DNA from: Bursaphelenchus xylophilus
Taxonomy: Eukaryota; Nematoda; Chromadorea; Rhabditida; Aphelenchoididae
Direction: 5' to 3'
Assembly: GCA_904066235.2 (NCBI GenBank)
Contig: CAJFCV020000001.1
Coordinates: 14,689,291 to 14,753,290, forward strand
Length of the DNA stretch: 64,000 nucleotides
The notes under the pieces were generated by a model. It saw only the letters and a program-made list of their open reading frames with translations. It was not told the origin of the DNA and searched no databases. Positions 15,701 to 27,570 of this stretch are shown here, piece by piece (positions within the stretch are counted from its first letter, which is position 1; each line of letters begins with the position of its first letter). The position numbers and the translations under genes are program-made.

Positions 15701-18700
15701 CGATATCGCCCACCATCGCCTCAGGCAACGACCAGCAGAAGCACAATGTCGGAGACTGTTGTGTTCAGAGATTCGCCTTATCAAAGCGACAGTTCCAGCC
15801 CATCGCAACTCAGCTTCTCGAGCAGTGAGTTGAGTTTGCCGCGACGTCGCCCCCTCGTAGTAAAATGCTGCCGAAACCCGGTATCGACGATCCCTAAGAA
15901 CGATGAGACGAGTTGGGAAACGTCCAGTCAAGGGAATAGCAGAGAGTCGAGTCCGGAAAAGAGGAAAGATGGAAATTCGAGGGAGAAAGGGAAGGAAACT
16001 GATGGCGAAAGTGATGAACGAGGTGGTCCGCCGACGGATCAGGACGAAGTAACCGACTTGGCGACCGATCCAGCCCCCATGGACGACTTGGCGACTAGCC
16101 CAAGAAAAAAATCGACCTCTCCGACCAAACGAGCCGAAATAGGGACCAGCCCCGCGAGAGGAACAAGTTCAGGGGCCAATCCAGGTAAGCAGTCCTAGAA
16201 AAGACCGGTTCAACTAAAGCCACACTTTCAGCGGTCGTTCCAGCAGTCTCAATCGAAGAAATCTCCAGTCCAACAAGGTCAACACGTTTAACGACCAATT
16301 CAAGCCGCTCGGCCCGAACCTCCAGCCAGTCCAGCCAAGAAGATCGTTCCTCTTCCAGCAACCACTCCCGAAGATCCACCCGTCCCACGAAAATCGATCA
16401 GATGCTCGAAAACATCCAAGAACAGTACCATCGACCCCTCAAACAGTCACCCAATAATTCCCCGGTCAAAACGACGAAGAAAAAAGAAAAAGACGGCCGG
16501 CGAGGACGATCGAAAAAGAAAACCGCCCGAAACAACGAAAATGAACTCGAAGTGGACTTTGAAGTCGAAAACCCGATCGATGAAAACGCTCCGGGCAATC
16601 CGGATCAGCATGGTAAGTGAAATCCCAAATTCTACCGTAATCTTTGGGTCCCATCACGAAAATTTTGGGTCTCACCACGAAAAGTTTTGGGTCTCACCAC
16701 GAAAATTGGCATTATGTTTGAACGCCTGGAAATGGCGGGAAATGGAATTCGAGTTGAAATATGACTGATTTTAGACCCAATCCAGCCAAAAACGGAATTT
16801 TCGACCGGTCAAACAAATTTGGCTAGCCAAATCCCAGTCCAAGTGGATCAGCCGGCCGGACAAGGCGGGGATCTAGAAGAAGCTTTCCAAGAACATCTGA
16901 GATTGCTAAGAAACGCGGAAGAAGAAAAACCGGAGGTAATTGTGAGGGCTGGCACAGCTGAAGAAGAAGTCCCCGGTCAAAATGAGGGATTATCTTATAC
17001 TAGACCATCTGAACCTTTAACAAGCCAAAGTGAAAATGCTGAGGGACAAAATGCAGGTGTAGAGAATCTTCGAGCTTCTAGAAGACATGAGAGTCACAAT
17101 GAACTAAGAATTGAGCCGGGAACAGAGCAGAATGAACGGTTATCTTGTACTAGACCATCTGAACCTTCAAGAAGTCAAAGTGAGAATCTGACAGAAGATA
17201 ATGCGGAATCAGCTGATCTCATGATTAGAGGAGAGCATCAGGCACCTCAGGAAGGCAGCAGACCGAATGGAGAGCAGAGAGAAAATCAGAACAGCAGGTT
17301 ATATTGTACTAGACCATCTACTCCTCCAACTGGCCAAGTGGAGGTCCAGCCTGGGCAAAGTGAAGAGTTTGGCGCTCAGAATGAAACAAGAAGGCCTGGG
17401 GATCAGAACGAACCGATAAATCCGCCAATAGAAGATCAAAATGTCAATCCACCTTGTACTAGAACATCCGAACCTCTAAGTGACCTAAATCAAGGTGAAA
17501 ATCCACGTTCTTGCCCGAGTACGAAACAGAAATCCACTCCAGGAATCATTATGGTCAAGCCCGAACCAGTCAGCGACGAAGAAACCGCGGAGAGCGAAGA
17601 AAATTTAGCTCCGGAGAGTCGGCAGCTCGCGCCCCCGGATGATCATGAAGAAGTCCAAAGGCAAATTCTTTTGCTATCAACGATCAAAATGGAAGTCGAT
17701 GCGTGTCCGGACTTTATTAGTAAGCGGTTTTAGCGATTTTTTTTTTGAAATTTGAGGGTTGAAAAATTTATATTACTTTAGGCAAAAAATTGATGAAAAT
17801 AAAATTTTTGGGATGTTAAGGGGATTATTTGGGGTTAAAATTTTGTATCGAGATCCTATATACTATTAGGTGTAGATAAAAAAAAATTTACCGTATAAGG
17901 CTGAGAAATCAAAAAATTTTTCAAATTTATATTGTTTTAGGCCGGTTCAAATCGAAAAAGCGTCAAAGAGAAGAGCAACAAGCTCAGCAGCAGCAAGACC
18001 TGGATCTGAGGCCAGTCGAGAGTGATCAGCCAGATATTAGCGCAGATTTGTCCGGCCAAGAGCTTCAAATTGACGAAGGAGATCAAGAAACCGCCCCTCC
18101 GAACCCCGTAGACCAGGAAAACCCGACGAATTTTGGTAAGAAAAAATTTTTTTACAGTAGTTTTTGTCCATTTTTAGACCTAACCCATCCCTCTGAAGCT
18201 CCTGCGACTTCAAATTCGGAACAACAAAATCGACCGGTCGATAATTTGGCTAGCCAAAATGAAGCCAGAGTTGATGTGGGAATTCAGAATGAGGCTGTGA
18301 ATCAGCTAATTGAAGATATTGCTAGCGTTTTGAGGGATCTGGAAGCCCAGTCCGGCCAATCCCAACCAGCTGGCCGAAATTTTCCGACCACCCAAAATTC
18401 TCAACCCACCCGCCAAACTCGACCCACTAGCCAGTCGAGTCAAAATTTAACCTCCAGCCAATCCATGCCGACCATAGCCAACGCGCCCGAACCATTTTTT
18501 CAACCCCCATCCCCGTCAACGCAGTCACCCCCAAAGAAACGAAGAAAAAAGAGAAAATCGCCTGAACCATCAGTCCCCCCAAATTTTGGCCCACTGAATC
18601 CACAATGGAATTTGGCCCTAGGCCCACAGATCAATCCTCAAATGGCTTCGGACTCGGATTGGAGGGCAGCGCCTGGAAATTCGAACGATCTTGGACGTCG

Positions 18701-20600
18701 ACAGCAAATAAACCAAGGTAAAATTTTGAGGTTTTGGGGCAGAAAAAATTACTGAGATGTTAGTAGAGGAGCTGAGAGGTGTGTGGAGTTGTAAATAGGC
18801 TATTTTTGGCCTATATATAAACTTTTTAAGACCAAATCTAAAAAATTTTGGAAAAAATCGAAATTTTTTTATGTTTTTCGATTATTTTTTCTTGTTTGTT
18901 CGAATTTGACAGCTTTGTCGGGGCTTTGTAGATATGTTTCCATCGTAATATTGCATTTTTTCGCCCAAAAAATATGGGAAAAAAGTTTGGGTTCAAGCGG
19001 GAACCGAACCCGCCGCCAGAAGGACCGGATTCCCAGACTACCGCATTAGCCACTAGACCATGCGAACACGCTAGGCCGGATTTTCGCGAAAATTTATTTT
19101 TGGACATTTTTAATGTAAAAAAGTGTTGGTAAAGTAAGAAATAGGTACAAAATTGTTTTTTTATGGTGTTCAGCAGGGTTTTAGTTATTTTTTGATATAC
19201 ATAATGACTGGGATGCTTATTTTTCGCCATTTTTTTCTTAAAAATAATTTTTTTTGCTTTTAGCACCCCATTGGCAACCTGAAAGATCTCCAGAGGCATC
19301 AAGGAGGCCACCCGAATTTCAATCATCCCCTCTGCGACAACCTCAAATACCAATGGCCAGCCATTATCAACCTCAAAATCCGCAAATTCCCGGGCTTGAC
19401 TACAGGAATCGACCTTCTACAGGACCAAGTCAGCCTATTTTAGGACAAGTTCCGCAGAATCAATGCCAAAACATGCCATATGGCACGTTTGAGGAGTGGT
19501 ATCGAGCTGTTGGGCAACAACAAGGTGCGAATCCTCAAAATATCGTCAGGTTTTTCCCTCCGGTTGTCACCGCTCCTAGACAAGACCAGATGACCGCTCC
19601 TGGAAGCTTTAGCATCCAGCCGACGTCAACTATTCGCTTCCCAAATCAGCCGGGACCATCTGCACCTTCCCAGCTAGATCAAAATGCTCGATTGGCCTGT
19701 CAAATGGCGGGATATGGGCCGAATGTGGGCCAAGGAGCTTCGAATGAGCCAAATAGAAGCCAAAACCAATTTGGGTCACCTATTCGCATCCAAAACCAAG
19801 TCCCGATGTCAGCTGGTCAAGTACAATATCATCAAAGATCGAACAGTCAAGCGGTGGGATATGCTCCGAGAGAATTTCAAATGCCATATCATGACCCAAC
19901 AAGGCGTCAGCAACCTTTTGGCCCCTCGGGAAGCTTCCATAATCAAGCCCCGACAGCATCTGGTCAAGTACAACATCAGCAGGGATCGTGCAGTCAGGTG
20001 CAGGGATATGGCGTAAGAGTTAGTCAAGGACCTTCTAATGATCCAAGAGTCCAGCGGACTGAGTTTGCACCCTCTGGAGGACATCAACAGCGCGCTGGAA
20101 CATCAACTGGCTACCTACAACAATATCAGGGATCGGCTAACCAGATACCGGGATACGACCCCCGACTTGGTCAAGCTCATTCGTATGCCCAGAGTAGTAG
20201 CCAGCCTCAGTTTGGAGCGTCCGGTGGCTATCAGCAACAAGCTGGACCATCAGGTAGTCAAGTACAACATCATCAAAGATTCCCCAACCAAACAGAATAT
20301 GCCGTCCCAAGAACTGGCCGGCCACTCCACAGACTCCTCCCCAACACCATCAGCGCGAATCTCCAGCAGGTCCCAATGGAGATCCTCGGAATCCTCGGTC
20401 TTTTCGAGTACCCCCTCAACATGTCCAACCCCATGAATCCCTTCGACCAACGCGACTTCTACCGAATGATCGACGACCTGAATAATGACCGCCTCTTCGA
20501 CCACAATGGCCAACAGATCACGTCGATTGAACACCTCGGCGCATGGATTGTGTACATCCGCAAAAAAGTTGTGGCGTGGTATGAATCAACAACACTGTAG
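9755..20600 (+). CDS. Very large low-complexity, probably nuclear protein of unknown function (11 exons)
   Basis: Exons: 9755-10067, 10492-10649, 10695-10861, 14393-14649, 14724-15033, 15622-16184, 16232-16612, 16775-17719, 17941-18135, 18178-18717, 19264-20600. All phases agree and give 1,721 residues. The start is the ATG at 9755; TTTCAG at 9730-9735 just upstream is a probable trans-splice acceptor. Residues 1-215 are ordered and helical-looking but match no family I recognise (contains RYTQFSPVRARVIIRKIASL). Next comes a coiled-coil-like stretch (LILAAENAKKQYEEAVEMM), then long Ser/Pro/Lys-rich disorder with basic clusters that could be nuclear localisation signals (KKKEKDGRRGRSKKK; PPKKRRKKRK). 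One exon repeats a (C/Y)TRPSEP unit four times. The last exon is Q/G/P/Y-rich, with a repeated GQVQxHQ unit, ending in an ordered C-terminus (EILGILGLFEYPLNM). A chromatin or transcription role is only a guess. Intron 3 (10862-14392) holds the nested palindrome. Confidence 0.72.
11904..12268 (+). pseudogene. Histone H2B pseudogene, left copy
   Basis: One frame reads SIRKIVHPETGVTSKFMNTFTVDVF then a stop, matching the H2B helix 2 region (V-x-x-Q-V-H-P-D-T-G, then M-N-S-F-V-N-D-I-F). After a short gap another frame reads EFITARASSIAQL and ILISVRLILPGE, matching the H2B end (R-I-A-x-E-A-S-R-L-A, then T-A-V-R-L-L-L-P-G-E-L). Later frames give KNVSEETK and ITKYTSS, the H2B tail. A histone-type stem-loop follows at 12253-12268. 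Several frame changes and stops show it is dead. The stretch at 11904-11982 could be mistaken for the last exon of the surrounding large gene. Confidence 0.85.
12253..12268 (+). terminator. Histone 3' stem-loop (left copy)
   Basis: GGCCCTCTTTAGGGCC is a six-base-pair stem with a four-base loop, the processing signal of replication-dependent histone mRNAs, located where expected after an H2B reading frame. Confidence 0.85.
12489..12504 (-). terminator. Histone 3' stem-loop (right, inverted copy)
   Basis: Exact inverted copy of the stem-loop at 12253-12268. It belongs to the minus-strand H2B pseudogene. Confidence 0.85.
12489..12857 (-). pseudogene. Histone H2B pseudogene, right (inverted) copy
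   Basis: A near-identical inverted duplicate of the left copy, with the same frame breaks and its own stem-loop. Because the lesions are shared, the decay or the capture of a partial gene preceded the inverted duplication, or gene conversion keeps the arms alike. Confidence 0.85.
13171..14086. repeat. Inner palindromic element, related to the copy at 44698-45895
   Basis: Ends read AATATAAATTTCTTTATGG and the mirror CCATAAAGAAATTTATATT. Internal blocks (CGACAGGACAATAACTC, GCTGAATGCTGTTCGTTC, AAAGAACCGGCGTCG) occur in both arms and again in the copy near 45 kb. There is no intact coding sequence. Confidence 0.88.
18991..19067 (-). tRNA. tRNA-like sequence, probably degenerate
   Basis: Read on the minus strand it has an A-box-like block (TGGTCTAGTGGCTA), a perfect five-pair T stem with seven-base loop (GCGGG-TTCGGTT-CCCGC, containing a B-box-like GGTTCGGTTCC) and a partly pairing acceptor (GTTC/GAAC). 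A loop CTGGGAA could hold a GGG anticodon, but its flanking bases do not pair, and the acceptor has mismatches. It lies in an intron of the large gene, antisense to it. It could be a tRNA pseudogene, a nematode-specific tRNA with a long variable arm, or a tRNA-derived repeat. Confidence 0.35.
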
Positions 20601-21677
20601 GATAATGTTTTGAATTTTTTTACTATTTATTTACTAACGTTTTATCTACTTCATCTACTTATATGGGTTCATAAAAGTACCTCAACGAGTTTGAATTTGA
20701 GTTTTTTGGATGTCTTTTTTTTGTCATGGTTGGGTAAAAAAGGCAATTTTTTAAGGGAATATGATTTATGATAGTTCTAATCGCCTAATGAACGTACCTA
20801 GCCACAATATAAGCCATTGCTTTTCAAATTCCGATCAAAATACCTCAAGAGAAACACTTGACCCAAAATGAGTCAAGTCTCACTCTCGATGAGAAAAGTG
20901 GGAAATCGGTGGGAATTTGGAGTCATGAAGTATGTAGGGATGTCATAATTACTGTTTCATCAATTTACATACATTTATTACCTCAAAAATGTACATTCAA
21001 AAAATATTGTAGTAGATAAAAAAATGGAGAAAAAAATAAATAGAAGACTGGAATTGACCTGAACTACCGAGACATAGCACAACGAAGATGCAACGTAGGA
21101 TATTATGGTTGAAAGTTTGTTATTTTAGCATTCGAATTTGACCCGTATTTTGAGTTGAAGACAATGAATAAGATGAGGGCGAAAGGGCTTTCAAAGATGT
21201 TTTTGGGCGGGCTTGTTTGAAGTTTTATGGAGTGGTAATGAGCTAGGATTAAACAGTGGTTGATTTGAAAATTGAGGTTTCGAAAAATTGAATTTTGATT
21301 TTTGGGTCTCACAACGAAAACTTGGCAGGGGCTAAAATGGCTATAGAAATTACGCAAAATATGGCATTATGAGTTTTCTACATACCTATTTCATTTTTGG
21401 GCCGTTTTCTCAACATAGTGTCAAAATTTTTGATTTTTGCCAAGATTTTTGGGTCTCGTCGCGAAAACTTGAAAAGCCAAAAAATGGAGATAAATTGATA
21501 AATTTGTTGATTAAAAGTTCCTAACGAGTATTTTAAGACCATTTTTGTAATCTTATTACCTATTTTTCGAAAAAAAAAATTTTTTTTGGGTCTCACCACG
21601 AAAACCTGAAAACCTCCAAAAATGCCTCCAGACCCCTCAGAAAGCCTCTAAACGCCCTCAGTGAGTATAAGAGGGAC
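20601..21677. other. Intergenic DNA with dispersed GGGTCTCACCACGAAAA copies
   Basis: No gene is supported. Variants of the short dispersed sequence occur near 21302, 21449 and 21587. This is the spacer between the 3' ends of the large gene and the membrane protein gene (convergent). Confidence 0.5.
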
Positions 21678-23036
21678 TTAAGAGCGTGGTAATACGATGT
21701 TTTTGGTGGGCTGAGAGTTGTAAAACGCCTCTCGGACCAGCATCAGCAGAGCGCACAGAATCACACAAACCGAGAAGATTTTGGCGATCAAAGTCAACGT
21801 GGAGTTGTTGTAGAACTCTCCCAGGTTCTTCGCCTTCTTTTCGTCCTGAATTGTGGCGAACGAATTGGCGGGCAGCCCGCCAAACGCCAGTTTCCGAGTG
21901 GCCGATTGCTGATAAACGGCGGGATAGCGGGGATTCTGAAAGTAAAATTTTTAGAGAAAAGTAGACGAAGAATGAGTTAGAAAGACTCAAAATTTCTTTT
22001 TTGGGCGAAAAAATTGATTTTTCAAGACTTTTTCGCTTAATATCTCGATCGCACTGTGCAGTGAAATTAAAAGTTGCCAAAATTTAGATTTTTTTGCGAT
22101 TTTCAATTTGAAAAATTGGGAGTCTATTCGACGTGTGGAGTAGAAAATTCCTACAAAAAATTATTATCTGATCCGCAAGAGTGGCATAGATATTGCCAAA
22201 AATCTGTTCATTGCACGGTGCAGTCAAATTTTGCTATTTTGAAGCGCACAGTGCGGGCAAAAAATTGTGTTTGCACTGTGCAAGACAAAGTGCAATGAAC
22301 TATTTTGGTTCGCATAGTTCACTTAATTTTTTATGGTCGCACAGTGTAGTCAAACTTTTTGTTGGTCGCACAGTGCAATTTAAAAAAATTTTGCACAGTG
22401 CAAAACAAAGTGGAATAAACTTTTTTTATCGCACTGTGCAGTCGATTTTTTTCGTTGCACAGTGCAGCCCATTTCTTTGGGCGCACAGTGCAGTCAAATT
22501 TTTATCGTATTGCACAGTGCAATTTTAAAAACTTTTGCACAGTGCAACACAAAGTGGAATAAACGTTTTTTATCGCACTGTGCAGTCAAACTTCTTCTAG
22601 CCGCACAGTGCAATTTAAAGACAAATTTTTTGCACAGTGCAATCAAAGTGCAATAAACTGTTCTGGTTCGCACGGTGCACTAAACTTTTTTGTGGTCGCA
22701 CAGTGCAGCCAAATCTTTATCGTATTGCACAGTGCAACCTAAAAAAATGTTTTGCACAGTGCGAAATCCAAAAATAAAAAAAAAGAAAATTTTAAAAAAA
22801 TGGAGTGCAAACCTTACAGAAATGTGGGAAGCGGCCTGCTAACTTACTCCATAGGCATCCAGCACCTCTCCCGAGGTCTGTGTGCAGTTCACTTCGAAGT
22901 GTTCGTTCTTCCTCCCCATCAGCGCGCTGAGTTGATTCAGTATCCGGATGATGATGTGAGGTGATTTGATGGTGACGGGCTTGTTGAAGCCGGTGTCCTG
23001 ACCCTTCTCCACGTCCACCTTCGCAGGTGCGGTCAT
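21678..23036 (-). CDS. Small single-pass membrane protein, unknown; exons 22848-23036 and 21678-21935
   Basis: Two exons join in phase 0 to 148 residues. The N-terminal half is polar (MTAPAKVDVEKGQDTG, later IKSPHIIIRILNQLSAL and CTQTSGEVLDAYG). Residues about 110-130 (LTLIAKIFSVCVILCALLML) form one clear transmembrane helix, followed by a short tail NSQPTKNIVLPRS. There is no signal peptide, so a type II or tail-near membrane orientation is likely. I do not recognise the family. The start ATG at 23036 is the only in-frame one that keeps the N-terminus. Its 912-base intron is almost filled by a GCACNGTGC array. Codon use in both exons is GC-ending and coding-like, unlike the AT-rich flanks. 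Confidence 0.72.
22050..22763. repeat. GCACNGTGC dyad array 1 (inside an intron)
   Basis: About 18 copies of YGCACNGTGCR in roughly 710 bases, with the centre base usually A or T and sometimes G. Spacers are AT-rich and 15-35 bases long. The array lies within the intron 21936-22847 of the membrane protein gene. Confidence 0.95.
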
Positions 23037-23925
23037 GATTTTGGCGGGGAATTCAAAATTTCTTCAATTTTTCTGAAATTTTTTTGGGTTAAAATCGTAT
23101 TTTAGGATAGGAAATCGCAATTGAAATTTCAGAAATGGCTTGAAGAAGATATTTGAGGCGGTTTAAAATATTTTAGGAGACTAAAATTTGCATAAATTAA
23201 CGATTTTTTGACAAATTCTTCGATTTTTTGGGATTTTTTGTGAAAAATCGTATTTTAGGCAACGGAAAAGGTAAATAGCATAGTAAAAAAGGCAACCAAA
23301 TATAGAAGAAGGATTCCTGTAAAATTTTACATTAAAAAATTTGCATAAAACAACTGTTTTCAACAAATTTTTTGCAATTTTCCCCCAAAAAGTCTCAAAA
23401 ATCCCATTTGAAGGCGCTAAGACCCCACGAAACCGTTGGATTAGCATGAATTATGTTGTCAAATAGAGCGGATACATCATGTTGACCACCACTTTGATGA
23501 CATGACATCAAATCATAGGGCTAATCCGAAAAATCTTGCAAGAAAAATAACTCTTATAACTAATGCATTATTTATGCGTGTGACTAAAAAACGAAAAATA
23601 ATGAATGCCAAGGAAGTAAAATGCTTGTTTTCGATAAATTAAAAAGTTATTTTTGGAAAAAAAAATTACCGGGAAATTTGGAGAAATCTCGAAAAATTGG
23701 GTAAAATACGGTCAGGGTGAGTGACGTGTTGTATTGTAAATAGTTCAAAATTTTATGACAGTTTGTATTTTAGCCAAAATGAAGGAAAAACGAAAAAAAT
23801 TGTGAAAAATGGGTGAAAAATTTAAAAAATTGCATAAAACGGAGCAATTAATGAATTTTCTGTATATAATTCGCCTTAACAAAACCTATTTCCCCTAAAA
23901 TACGAAGATATTTTACTAATTTGCA
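23037..23925. other. Intergenic AT-rich DNA
   Basis: Upstream of the membrane protein gene. No gene or clear repeat was seen, apart from several CGTATTTTAG strings of the kind that also serve as splice acceptors in this window. Confidence 0.4.
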
Positions 23926-23929
23926 ACTC

Positions 23930-24242
23930 TAAAAAATTTTTGAAATTTCAAAAAATTCGAAATTTTTTGGCCAAAAATTCGACTTCCGGCCCTCAGGGGA
24001 TATTCCGAAGATCACGTTGGTGCCGCTAAACACGCTCAACCACAAAGCGGCCGAACGGCCTCGCACTGAGTGACAGATAAAAGCCCGCCGAGCCGATGCG
24101 TTGGCGTTCTGATTGATCCGGTTGAAAAAAGCCGGAAAAAAGTCGGTTTCGTCAGACGCCAAAAAGTGGGCCAAAGCAGTACGAAAGTGCAAAAAAGACG
24201 GATGAGAACAAAAGTTTGAGTAATCGGCCAGAAATCAAACAA
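23930..24242 (-). other. Open, GC-richer stretch, possible exon or remnant
   Basis: A minus-strand frame stays open with a coding-like composition (ASARRAFICHSVRGRSAALW, then SVFSGTNVIFGISPEG). It is bounded on the right by a dyad array. No start, splice sites or family can be assigned. It shares a CCTGAGGG box and an R-A-F-I string with other islands between 28 and 31.5 kb, so it may be a decayed dispersed sequence rather than a gene. Confidence 0.25.
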
Positions 24243-24252
24243 ATATATCCTT

Positions 24253-24990
24253 CCGCACTGTGCAAAACAATAAAAATAAACGCTGCACAGTGCGGGAAAA
24301 TAATTTTATCAATTTTTTCCTGCACTGTGCAAGTGAAGCGACAAAATGATGAATTGCACTGTGCGAAACTGAATTTTTAATTTTTACACTGTGAAAAACA
24401 ATAAAAATAAACGCTGCACAGTGCGGGAAAATAATTTTATCAATGTTTTTCCTGCACTGTGCAGTGGACGCGACAAAGTGACTGCACTGTGCGAAACTGA
24501 AGCTTTGATTTTTGCACTGTGCAAAACAAAAAAATAAACGCCGCACAGTGCGGGAAAATAATTTTTTATTTTCTTCTTTTGCACTGTGCAAGTGAAGCGA
24601 CAAAATGATGAATTGCACTGTGCGAAACGGAAGTTTCGATTTTTGCACTGTGCAAAAGGACAAAAAAAAAACGCTGCACAGTGCGGGAAAATAATTTTTT
24701 ATTTTTTTCTTTTGCACTGTGCAAGTGAAGCGACAAAATGATGAATTGCACTGTGCGAAACTAAATCTTTCATTTCTTTGATTTTGCACTGTGCAAACAA
24801 AAATTTTTTGCACAGTGCAATCAAAAAAAGGAAACTGCCAATTTGCACAGTGCGGAAAAAACAGAATATTTTTAAAAATGAAAAAAACAATTGATGCGGA
24901 TGCCATACATCTTATTCACTCCAAATTTTCAAATTTTATGCAGTCTTCTCGCTAAAATGCGAACTTTTCGAAAATTGGCTGCACAGTGCG
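24253..24990. repeat. GCACNGTGC dyad array 2
   Basis: About 20 copies. Spacers contain the recurring strings AAGCGACAAAATGA and GGGAAAATAATTTT, so longer units were duplicated together. Confidence 0.95.
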
Positions 24991-25089
24991 GAAAAAAATG
25001 ATCCTAACCAAAAATTGAAGCAATTTATGATTAGGGTTTTGTCTTGTAAAGACAACTATTAACCTTTTTCTTATTGCATTTGCATATTG

Positions 25090-25300
25090 AAATTTAAAAA
25101 AACCCCCGAAAATCGCACTCAAAAATATTTATCCCACTCCTCGCATAATCGCAGACGGACCCGTTCGAATTTCGGTCTTTATCCCTCGGCCACTTGATGA
25201 GGAAGGTCGGAAAGACATTTGGGAGAAGCCTGAGGGCTTTTCCAGGGATTTTTGGAGTCAGATTAGGCCGAATGCCCTTGATTGCTGGCAAATTTTGGGA
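25090..25300 (-). other. GC-richer island with a coding-like frame
   Basis: A minus-strand frame (AIKGIRPNLTPKIPGKALRL, then NVFPTFLIKWPRDKDRNSN) follows a CCAG acceptor-like site at about 25288, but has no clear donor. Unrecognised; possibly an exon remnant. Confidence 0.22.
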
Positions 25301-25389
25301 GAAAAGTACAAAAAAGTTGTGATTCCGGGGAAACTTGGAATGTAAAAGTTTTGCACTTGATGTCACGAAGTGACATGTTGCATAAGAAA

Positions 25390-27570
25390 GATTAAAACAG
25401 GTTTTGCGAGAGACTCGAGCTTTCAGATATGCCTTGTGCACAAAAAACAAGATGTTACAGTAGAGACTTGAAATATCTACCGTAGTTAGCTAGTTACCAG
25501 TGAATTAAAATGGGCAGGTCAACTTTTAAATTTTTGGCTTTCTGTAGGTATACTGTAACATTTTTAGATTTTTCGTTTCTCCTCGACTAGTTGCCGGATT
25601 GACTCCGGACCTTTTCAGGGTTATAGAATGATTGATTCTAAGCAACTTTCATATTGACACCTTTTTGCTAGGACTTCTGGAAGTGTGCGAAAAATTTGCA
25701 TATTTAGCAAAAAATTTAAAATTCTTGAATTTTCTTAAAAAATTTGCATACTTGTACATCCTTTTTATTGCTGTAGATAACACTCTATGATGTGGGGATT
25801 CCAACGGTGGCAAAATCATGGCTGGGCGGCCTGTCAAGTCTGAGAACGAGGCCTCTAAACATTTGGTCATCACGAAATTTTTTGTTTCAAAGTTGGATGC
25901 GTGAGATATCGGGACAAAGTTTGGTTCCATTATAATCTACATAAAATTCTAAGACTTTTAAACCCTATTCCCATGAGTCTCAGACCGACCGGTCGAAAGA
26001 TACGACTAATTTTCGAGATTTTTTATTTTTTGCAATTTTCGCCATAAAGATGACAAAATTGCTGAATTTTTATGGTCATAACTGAATCAGTGCCCTCTGT
26101 GTACTCTCGTAATATATAGTTTTAATATTGGTCGCTTTGGGTGCTATTCAAAATTTTTTGAAACCTTGGCAAAGTCCTCAAATTTTGAATTTTTTTTTCA
26201 CAGACAAGGTCAAAATTCATAAAAAAGTTACGTGAATTTTTCAGAAACACTCAGACGTACACCTGTATGTCTTTTGTATTCTGAAACCGTTCGGAAGTCA
26301 TATTCGAAGGGTCGCATATAATCGACAAAATTTCCTTTTCGTTTTTTTTGAGTTTTAGGTAAAGTTGTATTAGGTTGGTAAAAAAGTATTTGCCATAATT
26401 TTCAGGAAGTTTTGGAAATATCGGTATTCGGGACTTCCCTAATCTCGATAAAATCTGAATGTCTAAAATACGAAACGTTGTTATAGCCATTTATGTACAT
26501 ATACATATAGGTCAAATTATAAGTTCTGAATTCGATGGTGCCATCAAAATACCAAGATTTCGTCATGAAAGTGAAAATTCTATTTTGTGCAAAGAAATGG
26601 GGCAAAGCTTTGGTCGCCTTTGCATGACATATTTAGGTTCGATGCCAGAGGTTGTAAAAGTTCGAGAGGTAATTGTGGGGTAGTTAGCGTGGTACACGCG
26701 CCGTATTTTTTTAAAATTTGACATACGATACGATAAATTGCTTTTTTTTGAATTTTGACCTTGTCTGTGAAAAAAATCAAAAAATTGAGGACTTTGCCAA
26801 GGTTTCAAAAAATTTTGAATAGCACCCAAAGCGACCAAGATTAAAACTATATAGTATGAGGGTACAGCGATGGCACTGATTCAGTTATGGCCATAAAAAT
26901 TCAGCAATTCTGTCATCTTTATGGCGAACATTGAAAAAAATAAAAAATATCGAAAATTGGTCGTATCTTTCGACCGGTCGGTCTGAGACTCACGGGAATG
27001 GGGTTTAAAAGTCTTAGAATTTTATGTAGATTATAATGGAACTAAACTTTGCCCCGATATCTCACGTATCCAACTTTGAAACAAAACAATTTCGTGATGA
27101 CCAAATGTTTAGAGGCCTCGTTCTCAGACTTGACAGGCCGCCCAGCCATGATTTTGCCACCGTTGGAATCCCCACATCATAGAGTGTTATCTACAGCAAT
27201 AAAAAGGATGTACAACTATGCAAATTTTTTAAGAAAATTCAAGAATTTTAAATTTTTTGCTAAATATGCAAATTTTTCGCACACTTCCAGAAGTCCTAGC
27301 AAAAAGGTGTCAATATGAAAGTTGCTTAGAATCAATCATTCTATAACCCTGAAAAGGTCCGGAGTCAATCGGGCAACTAGTTGAGGAGAAACGAAAAATC
27401 TGAAAATGTTACAGTATACCTACAGTAAGCCAAAAATTAAAAATTTGACCTGCCCATTTTAATACACTGGTAACTAGCTAACTACGGTAGGTATTTCAAG
27501 TCTCTACTGTAACATCTTGTTTTTTGTGCACAGCTAACTCGAGTCTCTCGCAAAACTTGTTTTAAACTTC
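25390..27570. repeat. Large palindromic element, about 2.2 kb
   Basis: Left-arm sequence (GCGAGAGACTCGAG, AACAAGATGTTACAGTAGAG, TAGCTAGTTACCAG) is mirrored at the right end. Arms are about 850 bases and flank a less symmetric middle of about 530 bases (26220-26755). Each arm carries the same 70-residue open frame (MTKCLEASFSDLTGRP...) in opposite orientation. Nothing about it resembles a transposase. Confidence 0.88.
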
